Assembly: GCF_963678635.1 (NCBI RefSeq)
Contig: NC_087062.1
Location: forward strand, 94,587,845-94,651,844
DNA from: Symsagittifera roscoffensis
Lineage: Eukaryota; Xenacoelomorpha; Acoela; Convolutidae
Reading direction: 5' to 3'
DNA: 64,000 nucleotides
Shown: positions 46,601 to 56,352 of the stretch, piece by piece
Position numbering within the stretch: position 1 is the stretch's first letter
Layout of the letters: each line of letters starts with the position of its first letter
Made by a program: the position numbers and the translations under genes
Notes under the pieces: model-generated
Seen by the model: the letters and a program-made list of their open reading frames with translations, nothing else
What the model was told of the DNA's origin: nothing
Database searches by the model: none

Positions 46601-47920
46601 ACAGAATCACCTAAATAAAACACAATATGGATTTTTGTTACTCGCCTAAGTTAGCTTGGTTTTTTTTTGTATTTCATTGTGAAAAATGTGATACTATTTT
46701 TGGACCCAATTTCTTTTTATCAAACTTTCCAAAAAGGGCTCAAAAAAGGCAACTTTGCATTTTTCTGAATATCGTCTTTGTCTGTCTAAAAATAACGTCA
46801 AAAAGTTTTCAAAACTTTTGAAAATCCTATATCTGCCTCCTGTGAATGATCAAATATCCTATTGAAATTTTCGATTGATGAAAACGTCAATAGGTTAAAA
46901 GCAGCTTTTTCCAGAAATGAACTTGCCTTTTTGACTTTAAGACTGGTCCTCTGAGCCCTGTATCGCATGGGGTCTTCGATGGAGAGGAATCGGTCGAAGC
47001 CTATGGCGATGATGTTGAATATGGACACGTGTGTCAACAGATGGTCCAGAGTGAGGTAGGAGTAGCAAATCACCGGTCCCACCGGCTCCAAGTCCAGAGG
47101 GGGGGTGGTCACGATGTAGCGGAACACGTAGATCGACATCGAGAACAGACCTTGACAGAAGAAAGAACGCTTCTTTTTTTCAGAAAAAAAAACATTTTGG
47201 TTCATTTTGGGTTGAGTCATCAATGGATTTGCAAACAGACAAGAGCGGAATTCTTTAAAAAAGTCACTGCAAATAAGCAAAAAATTTTGCTTTATCGGCA
47301 ACTTTTTTGCGATCTTTTTATTCAAGTTCTGTACATACTTGCGCAAACATTGGCTTCAGAAAAGCTTAGGCTTATGAATAGAAACGGACTAAATGCTTAG
47401 ATAGGCTGAATAGTGTGGCATTTTAAATGCTATGTTCGTTTAGTAAAATAGTCTTTTATAGATCCTCTGCGAATTGCAGAAACTACAGTTTTTTAGGGTC
47501 ATCTCGTCTACACCATTTTAAAAAAAGTGGTATAAAAGGAGGAGAGAAAACCGGCATCCAAGACCAAAGATGGTGGTCCGCGATCTCTGAATACGCTAAT
47601 AATACCCTATCTCAAACCCCTCCCCTTCCCAGTTCAGGACTATTTTGAAGTGACGCCGCCGATTTGAACTTACCGACTCCCATGTCAGCTAGAGCGAGAG
47701 AGAAAATGTAGTAATTGCTGACAGTTCTGATTTTTTTCTCGAATCGGAACGACATCAACACTAGGAAGTTGCCCCCTATGGTCACAACCACACACAACAC
47801 TGCTGCCGAGTACATGATTATGTAATTGCTCGTGAACAGAATAGAATCCTCCCCCGATTTCCTACTTGAGGAGTTTTCCACGCCATTCGAAAGGAATCCG
47901 ATATTTTTAGTGTTGTTCAT
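37193..47920 (-). CDS. muscarinic acetylcholine receptor-like GPCR, 4 coding exons
   Basis: Class A G-protein-coupled receptor of 478 residues: exons 47920-47674, 47150-46927, 46610-45908 and 37455-37193. Phases 1, 0 and 1 join into one frame. Muscarinic traits: SLALADM in TM2; Cys111 paired with Cys191; Asp118 (3.32) in YLTLDH; WPAI in TM4; a long third loop (about 160 residues, basic at both ends); TWTPW in TM6; [13 protein letters not shown] in TM7. The DRY motif reads DRF (135-137). Known muscarinic ligand residues Tyr6.51 and Asn6.52 are Trp401 and Ala402, so acetylcholine binding is uncertain. N-terminal Asn-X-Ser/Thr sites occur (NNTK, NSSS). The start is the ATG at 47920; the preceding in-frame TTG is unlikely. 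Introns are 523 bp, 316 bp (GC-AG) and 8.45 kb. Confidence 0.9.
39414..39507. repeat. 20-bp minisatellite, about 4.5 units
   Basis: Unit CAGGTATAGTCATGTCTGAC at 39414, 39434, 39454 and 39474, with single-base changes, then a partial unit. Confidence 0.9.
41521..41602 (-). repeat. tRNA-like segment
   Basis: On the minus strand, GGGTTAGTGTGATGGCTAAGG is followed by TGGAGTTCGATTCTCTGC, an A/B box arrangement with a tRNA-like T-arm. Acceptor ends do not pair convincingly, so a SINE or tRNA relic is more likely than a functional tRNA. Confidence 0.45.
43606..43667. repeat. AT dinucleotide microsatellite
   Basis: Uninterrupted (AT)n of roughly 60 bp, flanked by TATACATATA- and TATATGTA-type variants. 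The YI-repeat ORF across it is an artefact. Confidence 0.95.
45908..46610 (-). CDS. GPCR exon 3 (TM4, TM5, third loop, TM6 start)
   Basis: Residues 158-391, after acceptor TTATTTAG. TM4 is [19 protein letters not shown], the second extracellular loop carries Cys191, and TM5 is [20 protein letters not shown] followed by [12 protein letters not shown]. The third loop holds an Ala5 run and RPRLGGR-like basic sequence and ends [12 protein letters not shown] before donor GTAAGT, phase 1. Confidence 0.9.
46927..47150 (-). CDS. GPCR exon 2 (TM2-TM3, intracellular loop 2)
   Basis: Residues 83-157, after acceptor TGTCAAG. It carries Cys111, Asp118, the DRF variant (135-137) and a basic loop [13 protein letters not shown]. 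It ends in phase 0 before GCAAGT, a GC donor in otherwise perfect consensus. A GT donor that keeps the frame is not found nearby, and readthrough meets a stop. Confidence 0.88.
47674..47920 (-). CDS. GPCR exon 1 (N-terminus, TM1, TM2 start)
   Basis: Encodes residues 1-82 with two N-terminal glycosylation sites. TM1 is [20 protein letters not shown] (the conserved GN is seen), then an [20 protein letters not shown] segment. Ends GTCG before the donor GTAAGT, in phase 1. Confidence 0.9.
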
Positions 47921-48995
47921 AATTGAGGTAAAACAAAATGTCAAAATAGGACGAAGCTGAAGAGGATCCTTTGTTTTGTGGCAATAATTTTAGCAAAGCT
48001 TCAATAAGTGTTCATAATTTCTTTGAATTCCATTCATCAATGCTCGGTCCTGTAATAGAAGAAGATTCTTAATTTATCAACTTCACTATTGTCTAAAAGG
48101 AAACACTTAAAAACAAAACTGATAACCAAACCTGAAGAAACGCAGAAGCAATATCAAAAAGAGCTATATGATTTTAATTACTATTTTTGATAGATAAATG
48201 CCTCGCTTCTATACAAGAAGTCTAAATTTAGTACTAATTACACGCCACGGTGAAGGCTTTTTCTGCTGGCTTATGATTACTAACAAGCTCCTGGACTAGC
48301 TCGAATTTCACGTGTCTCGTTTAATGCAACACTTCAAGCTGAGCTGGTTTATTCGAATAGAGTTTATCTTTTTTTTTGCATAAGGGAAAAAAGCTATTTG
48401 AAAAAGGTGGATTTCTGGCCAATGAGAGACTTTAAAATTAATCAAGGAACATTTCATCGATAATGGCTTCCGATATTTCCCCGTACCATGGGATGATGAA
48501 GCAGAATAAAATAAAGATACTATAGGCAGAGGAAGGTTATCGATACCTTAATAGTTTAGTTGATCACAAAAGCGGAGAGAGGAATGGAGATTGTTCCGAC
48601 CACGAAGTACGGGGAGGAACTTTGAATTCGATGTTTTCATTTTTGTTCCGCACAGAATCAGGTACCACAAACAAATGTCAATTAGGATGAAGTTGTAGAT
48701 CGATTTCTTTCAATCGGGGTTTATTCGATATTTTTAGCATGTTGGAGAAACGATTTGGAAATTTTGCTTTTCAGTCCAATTTAGAGCGAGTTAAGCCAGT
48801 AAGCCAAGAACGACTAAAACGAAAAAAATATATATTTGATTAGGCTGTAGAAAAAAAACTTTTTTTTGTGAAGCGAGAGACATGTTTTCGAAGCTTAAGT
48901 CGGCGCTCATCCGCAAATAAAAGTTCAGAATTACTATGAAAAAATCTCAAATCTTTTAGAAAAAATGTTTAGAACATTTTTCTTTGCAAAAATTT
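47921..48995. other. upstream region of the GPCR gene
   Basis: No gene. May hold the promoter and 5' UTR of the receptor, but no clear core promoter element can be singled out. Confidence 0.4.
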
Positions 48996-49196
48996 GGTAT
49001 CTTCTTAACAATCGCCCTCCCTTTGGTATCTACTAAAGAATTACCACCCCAATAAATAAAGCAGTAAATTAGCGCAAGAGAATTCTATGTAAAAGCAGAA
49101 TTTTGCTGCATTCTGATTGGTCGAAAAATCTACTAATTTAACCTACTCTACAGTTGTCCCCCCTTTATTGAAAGGGGCAATTGTTAAGTAGATCCG
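48996..49196. mobile_element. MITE-B copy 1 (uninterrupted)
   Basis: Left end GGTATCTTCTTAACAATCGC; the right end, reverse-complemented, is CGGATCTACTTAACAATTGC. These are imperfect terminal inverted repeats of about 20 bp. AAATTTG flanks both ends, a possible 7-bp target duplication. Length 201 bp, no ORF. The inside contains GCTGCATTCTGATTGGTCGA, shared with 52740-53396. Confidence 0.65.
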
Positions 49197-52100
49197 AAAT
49201 TTGCCTTCAATGTTTTAAAAAAATTGTGCAAAAATTAGCAATAACGAGTGCTTTTAGCTTTTTTTTAGTCTCCTCCACTAGTTATTTTTTCAATTAGTTT
49301 TTTTATTTTTGGGAACATTTTTTCTTACATAACTTCATTTCATTTTGATCTTTTCCTTTTCCAAAATCAAGTGTGATAAAACCTCCAAAAAATAAATTGA
49401 TTGAATAAATTTTTAATTTTTGCAAATAAATTTCCCAAAATCAATGTTAAAGAGTATGTTACTCATAATATAACACATTTCTATAAAATATCATCCAAAA
49501 AAAACAGTTATGCATCGCGGAAAGACGAAATTTTAAAAAAAGTTTCTGTTAGTGAAAAAGTTTAACCGTCAGAATTTGAATGTAGAGGTAGCAAAGTTGG
49601 CAAATTGCATGAACTAGGTAAAAGTAAAAAAACTTCATTTTTTCATCAGAGCGAATTGTTCAAAGCAAATTAGTGTTTGTAAAGAAACAAAGTGAAGTTG
49701 TTTTTTATGCATTTCTTCAATTTTTCTATTCTAAAGTCAAATAAAGTAGTTCATAACAAGAAAAAAAACTTGATTGATGTCAATTTATATCAACTTTATT
49801 TACTTTATTGTTTTCAAAAGATTTTCAATTTTTCCAGGGCACGGAAAAACTGAACAATAAAATACCTTACCAAAATTCAACAAGAATAAACAAGTTTTAA
49901 ACAGACCAAATAGCATGCCTCAATTCAAATTGAAACGACTTCTAATACGGATTAAACTTCCGCTTTTGCATTAATAGCACGAAAAACATCGCGCGTTAAT
50001 TGACCCAAAGTGGCTGAAATGACAATCTTTGAACCCCAAAATGACAATCTTTACAAATTATCACAGGTAAAATTTCCTTTTTAATTTGAGCTCAGGACAA
50101 CAGTACTTTTCAAGTAATGGAAAAACTCCAATGAAAAACGGTAGTTAAAAATTCGACGTTTGCCAGGAGAACAAAACCACTTTCTTCGAAAATCACTTTT
50201 TTCGAAAGTCGGAAAAACAACCGAAATTAACCTTAATAACAAATTTTCCCCCAGCAAAAAAAAACATATTTAATCTAAAATTTTTGGTTTAAACTCAGCT
50301 CTCTCAGTTCATAATTTTGGTTGGTATCAATTTTGTTGCAGATTTTTTTGACTCCCTATGAGCTAAAAGTTAAATGCATGGAAACAATATAACATTTAGA
50401 TTCAAGGAAAAACTTGGAATGCTCAGACTGGTATTAAAAAATCCTGAAAAACCAAAAAATTTCTCGAAAAAAAAACAACTATTTTCATTCTTTAAAAACT
50501 ATCTCACCACTTGCAATGTCGGAAAAATTTGAAGTCGGAAACTTGATGGAAATAACAGACGAATGTTGAAAGACTGAGCGCTAAAAATGAGTTTTGTTTA
50601 GCGAGCAAAAAATTGGAATCCAGAGGCAGTGCAAATTTTTGAGACAAATTCTACGACATGATTGGTTTGGGGTCTGCCGATAATTTCGTTGTGGCATTTG
50701 AAGTGAATTGGAGCCAAATGTCGCTGGTGCACACTGGTTGTCAGTGAAATCAGCAACCAAAATATCTTTTTGTCAATGGATTCTCGTAGTCAGTGATTTT
50801 CGCAATCAAGATAATCACTTTCTCGTCGGGTTCAGACAACACTTCGTTTAACAGTTTAAACATATATCGGAATATATCATTTTTTTATATAATATAACAA
50901 ACCTGATAGCACCTTCAGTTTCAAAAAAATCTTCTGCAATTTCACACTTTCATTTTGCCATCCTATTTTTCCTGCAAAGGAGACAAATTTACTCATTTTA
51001 CACCTTTTTCCGGGAACTGTTAAGGCAGTCACTTCTTTTTACCCATTTTTCCAGGAAATCATTACAAATGGTCAAGCAGCAAAAAGTGAAGGACTAACTC
51101 ACAATCAAATTGGCAACCTGCCATCTCGTTTGCTCTTCCCTGTTGGTAAAGCTATAATGATGTAACTTGATAACTCTATTTCAGCGATTTGGACCTTAAA
51201 AAGTATTCATTGGGACGATTTTTTAAAGACGATAATGAAAAAATAAACACAAAAATTTGAACATTTTGAACATTTTATACATTTGTTGCAGGATTCGGAA
51301 AAACGCTTCAGCGTTTGAGATGAAATGTATTAAAAAGTGATAATCATTAATAACATTCTCTAAATACTGAAAATTGGAACGTAATTTTATTCTATTGTTC
51401 AATAAGTATGTTCAATAAGGATTCAGTTGGCTGCACTAACAAACAATGGAACCCAGCAACCAAAATAATAAATTGACAGCGGATTCTACTGAAAAAATGT
51501 GGAATTCATAGAAATTTCATGGAATCTACTTGAACAGCCAAAACACGTTTTTCTCTAATGAAAAAAAACTTGTCTGTTTTTTATGTGGGGTCATTTGTTA
51601 GTTGAAATCACTGATAAAACACTTTAAAAAACATTCAAAAGAAGTATCCGTGAAACCACCAACTTGCGATTAGTTATAAAACCGAGCTTGGCGGCGTAAT
51701 GTCGTAACGCACAATATATGAACTAAAACTGCTGGCATGTCGAATGTAAGCGCAGCCAGCTTCAGGCATATAACTCGCGTACAAACAAAATCGAGTTAAA
51801 AAATAACGATTCGAGAATATCAAAAACTTTAGTAACAAAAAATTAACTGACTGAGAGTCAAGATTTTTGTTAAATTTAGATTTATTAAAAGCTTTAGAGC
51901 TCTGTCGCGACACGAATTGGTCGAACTTTTTTAAAGCTTCAAATTCCAATTAGATTTTCTGTCACAAGTTAATAGCCGCGAATTTTGCTCTAAAGATTAG
52001 AAGCTGATTGCTAAATGAAACCCTGAAGACAAAAAGTTACCCTCGAAACGTCTCCAAATAGTGAGTTTGTTTTTATTTCTCCGCTTTTGAAGGAAAACGA

Positions 52101-52739
52101 AACCTATCTGTGAATTGTGTTGAATTTTTTGTCTCTCTGCTCAAATCTTGAGCTATTCGCAAAGCCCAGCAAGTTCAAAAAATAAATTTTCTTAGCTTCT
52201 CATGAAAATAGCTGCTAAACTCAAATGCGTCTAACCATAGGTGCGCTCATTTACGTTTGTAAAAATGTCTAATACTTTCAATTGTGAAACCAGTATATCG
52301 AGAGCTAAATCCAGCATACGTGGCCTACATTCTAATGAAAAAAGGAGCTTTGAAATGATTTTTTCTCTTAAATTGTTTTTGGAGAAACTTTGCGATCAAA
52401 TTTTGACTAAATTTTTAATTCAAAAAAAAATTGTTGTTTTTTTGCAAAAAATTATCACCAAATTTAAAATAATTTTTTATTTAGCTAGCCTCAATTCCTT
52501 CAAAATTTTCTCGCTAGAATTAATTTGCCGCTACTCGTAGAAAAAGTTTTCACTCGAGTTTGTTCGCCGCTACTTTTTAAAAATTTTCGCAAATTGACCA
52601 AAACAACGATCTCAAATTTTCATTATTTTGCGCAAAAAATCCTCAGGCAAAATTTTTAATTCAATTGGAAATTAGGAAAAAAGTGAAAATTGGTTTTTCT
52701 CCAATTTTAAATTTGAAATGAATTTTTGGAAGAAACTTT
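49197..52739. other. AT-rich intergenic DNA
   Basis: No coding region supported; ORFs at 51674-51949 (minus) and 52241-52540 (plus) have no recognisable domain. A repeat at about 49800-50250 is the reverse-strand relative of those at 31960 and 38700 (GCACGAAAAACATCGCGCGT, AACAGTACTTTTCAAG). Confidence 0.5.
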
Positions 52740-53396
52740 GGATCTACTTAAAAGTCTCTTCCCCCCTATGGTATCTACTTAACTACCTCGCCCCCTATGG
52801 AGAAGTAGGGTCTTATGCACTAAACGGCCCAAAATCACTTTTTCTAAATCGTAAGCTGGAAATTATGCGATCAAATTTGATTGGGTAATTTTAGCCAATC
52901 AAATTCAAGTTATACAGTCAGGCATTCCGATCAACTTTTCTAGCAGACAAAAATATTAGCCAAAAATGCCGAAAAGGTGGACCTTTGAGTTAAATTATCA
53001 AATTTTTTTGAGTCACTTCTGAAACCTTGCCAGACAAGCAAAATTCAGTAAAATGGCTTGAAAAAACAAAATTCAATTTTCTTTATCATTTAGGCTAATA
53101 ATAATAATCTGCTTAAAATTTCAACTGAAATGGGAAGAAAATGTAGATGGAACTTGATTGGCTAAGTAGCCAATCAAATTCATCCACAATAATTTCGGTT
53201 CATGAGATGTAGAAATAATGAATTTGGGCCGTTTAGTGCATAAGACCCGAGAAGTACAGTAAATTATTGCATAGCTTTCTATTGCGAATTCTAGTTTTGC
53301 TGCATTCTGATTGGTCGAAAATTCGACTGTTTTAATCTACTTAACAATCTTCCCCTTTCTTAAAAGGGAGGAGGGAGAGATTGTTCAGTAGATCCG
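52740..53396. mobile_element. MITE-B copy 2, interrupted by MITE-A
   Basis: Left end GGATCTACTTAAAAGTCTCT; the right end, reverse-complemented, is CGGATCTACTGAACAATCTC. AAACTTT flanks both sides. Without the nested element and one target copy it is 208 bp, nearly the size of the copy at 48996-49196, with which it shares the same interior. Confidence 0.65.
52808..53248. mobile_element. MITE-A (441 bp, 8-bp target duplication)
   Basis: Terminal inverted repeats begin GGGTCTTATGCACTAAACGG on both ends; 26 bp are perfect and pairing extends to about 43 bp with few mismatches. The 8-bp direct repeat GAGAAGTA lies at 52800-52807 and 53249-53256. No ORF inside. An 8-bp duplication fits hAT or Merlin-type elements; the GGG terminus leans to Merlin, but no transposase is present to decide. 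Confidence 0.88.
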
Positions 53397-53710
53397 AAAC
53401 TTTTGCGTTTTTTTTTCTTGTCTGTTTCTATAATCTTTGTTCTAAAAAGCGACCAATTTTTGTTCTGAAGTATAACTTTTGCTTTCCCCCTCCCCTCCAC
53501 TCTTCATGTTCGCTGCATCAATGGAGCTTAAGTGCGAATTATTCCATCGCGCTTGAATTATACTCACTGTTTTAGAATAACAGGTAAATTCCTTGAAGCG
53601 CGCATAAAATATTTTACGGTTCAAACAAATAGGTTACTCAGAAAGCCAGCACCAATGTACTCCGAAAGAACTCAAAAACTCTATACCAATGAATTGTCGG
53701 TGGAATCCCT

Positions 53711-54037
53711 TATGCGCGAAGGACCGAATGCGCGAAAATAAAAATCAGCCAATTAGATTTCGGTAATCTAAAATTTGAAAAGAAAGTAAACATTTCCAGG
53801 GACTGGAGTATTGATGTTGGCCGAATATAAAAACGGCAGAACTTGTCATTGACTGCCGGAAAATTGGGACAAACTTAACATTTCAAGGGTTTCGTAATGA
53901 AAAAAGCAAAACATTGCTTCATTTATTTCATTTTAACTGAATGGCAATTGTTTCTTTTTAAAAGTTGATTTTCGGCTTATTTTGTCTTCGGCCCTTGGCC
54001 CACAAGTTTTTCGCCCATTTGGTCCTTCGCGCATGAG
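53711..54037. repeat. inverted repeat pair, about 29 bp arms
   Basis: ATGCGCGAAGGACC plus the following 15 bp at 53711-53739 is matched in reverse complement at 54009-54037 with two mismatches. Total span 327 bp. No target duplication seen; possibly a third small MITE. Confidence 0.55.
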
Positions 54038-54635
54038 AAATGCCCCCGAATTATCGTCTATTAAAAAAAGTGCTTCCACAAAAAAGGGTGTGAATATTGG
54101 TCGATATCAAAATAGCAACCGTATAAAATTCGCTTTTAGTGTATTGAGGCTGAACGTTCAATGTGCACTTTGGATTATATTTTCAAGTGTTCTAGCTTGA
54201 CTTGGCTTCGAAAATTTCAATGCTGGAACCTGATCTAAACTATATTTTATGATTGGATAAATTAAATGTTTTACCAATGTAAAGTATTTAATATTAACCA
54301 ATCATGATCCATCTAACTAACAACCCACTTATTTGTAAGTGCTGAAGTTACTTGTAATTTCAGCACCAGAGAGATTTGAATTTAACTTAGAAATTAGTTG
54401 GACTCTCCCGAGCACTTCAGCAGCCGCAATAAACCAGTATACCCTAGATCTATTGAGCCTAGCAGAGACTAGTTAAACAACCTGAGACTAGATAGTATAA
54501 GAGTAAGATTAGGATCGGTATTAGACTAAGAAGTTGCACGAATCTATCCGGCCGAAAATAAGATAGCGTGACGAGCAGACGGTGTACCCTATCCGAAATT
54601 ACTCTATGAGTTATACATACCAGTCATAACTCATC

Positions 54636-54650
54636 TGGTGCGACCATAAG
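54636..54650 (+). other. candidate primer-binding site
   Basis: TGGTGCGACCATAAG starts with the TGG expected opposite a tRNA 3' CCA end. A hairpin-capable TGAGTTAT...ATAACTCA stands just ahead, ending in CA as an LTR would. The tRNA was not identified. Confidence 0.4.
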
Positions 54651-55884
54651 TCTCGAACAAGACCTTACTAGATTAGAATTAACCAAAAATAGATTAGAAA
54701 TTAGACAAAAACATTTACAAAATGTTATACGACAATAATTTAATTGAAATGTCTCTCCGACTCAATAGATCAGAGCCAATATTCCGAACCATAATAGAAC
54801 TACCCGGAATTGGAAGAAGACCTCGAACCAAAGACGACATACGACAAAGTAGAAACTTGCCGTATAGTTATATGATAGTTCGGCAAAAGCCAGAACAAAC
54901 TTTTATATTTCGAATACTACTTGCAATGAATTTAGATTTCCATTTGCAAACATAAAACCTTGAAGTTACTCTTCAAAATCATTTAAGGCGCTAAACAAAA
55001 TTAATATTATACAATAACGATTGATAAAAAGATCTAAGATCGTTTCCCTAAAACTCTGCAGTATTATACAAAACATGTTTGAAAAATATTTATTGGAAAA
55101 TAAAAATAAAAATTAGTAGCATGACAATAAATGGTTAGTAATCATAAATCATCCTGTTGTTCCAGCTTCATCGTCTAAAACATAACAGCAATCATCAACT
55201 CACTAACATCATAAAACACTAAATCTTTCCTTTACACACATTTAAAACTTTATTAAAACTTAAATTCACTTAATTTTAAAACCAGATCATCAAGGCTTAT
55301 CCTTGGATCTTAAATCATTTTCTACTTAATTAAATTTTAAATTTGATCATCAAGGCTTATACTTGGATCAAACAGAACAACTTTGTTCTCCCCCACCCAC
55401 TTAATTAGTGTCTAACGACCTCAAACGTCGATTCACTACCCAACCTTTTCTAAAGACCCAAGACTAATAGAAATTTTTAAACAAAACTAATCATTCAAAT
55501 TAGGATAAACAGTGAAGAACTTCGGTTATTCATCCTTCACTTGATCCCCCCTCTTACCAGACCCAGGATAAATCTTAGACTTAGTAAGTTTAAAATAGTA
55601 TCTAACGAACTACTCGCGTTCTAATTATACCTGAACCTTGTGGATCGATTTACTATTCTCCAACCCTTGAACACAATCACTACCCCTAAGTAAGATTAAG
55701 TAAGTTAACACCTTAGCTTATACTAGTCACGAGAAAGTAAAAATCATTCTTCGGAATCGATATACTTTTCTCTCCAACCCTGAACAAAAAGACCCAGGTT
55801 AAGCTAACCAAAAAATCGTAAGAACTAACAGTTTAGGAAAATAGAAATCATTTAACAACCTTTGCATCCGTCATTCTAAACCTT
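54651..55884 (+). other. LTR retrotransposon leader
   Basis: About 1.2 kb without a convincing gene. A 77-codon ORF (54722-54955) begins with ATG but has no recognised domain. A 25-bp unit GATCATCAAGGCTTATCCTT... with a small hairpin is repeated at 55285-55309 and 55345-55369, within a duplicated block of about 60 bp. Confidence 0.6.
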
Positions 55885-56352
55885 ATGTCATTTAAAAACC
55901 TAGGAAATAAACAAACAATCATTTTACACAATTGTGAAATAGATAACAAAAAATACGACCTTGTAATCACACCTCATACACAAACAGTTGGATACATTCG
56001 CACAAAACGACAAACACTAAAGAGAAAAATAATAACTAAACAAAGACAAATAACACGAAAAAGATTTTCAAAAAATCGAAACGCATTTTCAGAATCAGAA
56101 ACCAACAGTTTAGACGAACTCTACAAATTAAAAGAATCAATAGATAAAAATTACCCACAACACGATCAATTATATTTTTCTGACTCAGAAACAACTTCAA
56201 ATTCATCACAAAGAGGAAAAAGAAGAATAAAAAAACAGTATAAACACAAACCAGTACATTTATACAATTGGAATCAACCAATTCGACACATTAATAATTA
56301 CATATTAACAGTCATCGAACGGAAAAATGAGTTCAACACACACCCCAGGTGA
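55885..56352 (+). CDS. basic upstream ORF of the LTR element, unknown function
   Basis: 155 codons ending 26 bp into gag, in a different frame. The middle is very basic (KRQTLKRKIITKQRQITRKR), followed by an acidic/Ser patch (YFSDSETTSNSSQRGK) and a second basic stretch (RRIKKQYKHKP). Ty3/gypsy elements normally start with gag, so a separate upstream ORF is unusual. It has no family I recognise. Its size, intact frame and close overlap with gag suggest it is translated, perhaps from the same mRNA; an RNA-binding or nuclear-localising role is only a guess from charge. Confidence 0.5.
   Translation: MSFKNLGNKQTIILHNCEIDNKKYDLVITPHTQTVGYIRTKRQTLKRKIITKQRQITRKRFSKNRNAFSESETNSLDELYKLKESIDKNYPQHDQLYFSDSETTSNSSQRGKRRIKKQYKHKPVHLYNWNQPIRHINNYILTVIERKNEFNTHPR

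Noticed and set aside
46798-46926. Readthrough of receptor exon 2 into [14 protein letters not shown]
   Set aside because: Not receptor-like, ends in a stop, and the GC donor at 46926 joins TM4 in frame.
47029-47400. Plus-strand ORF over the receptor exon 2
   Set aside because: Antisense of a GPCR exon with clear TM3 and disulfide residues; no homology of its own.
52740-53396. Single element with two sets of terminal repeats
   Set aside because: The perfect 8-bp duplication around the inner element and the uninterrupted relative at 48996 show nesting.
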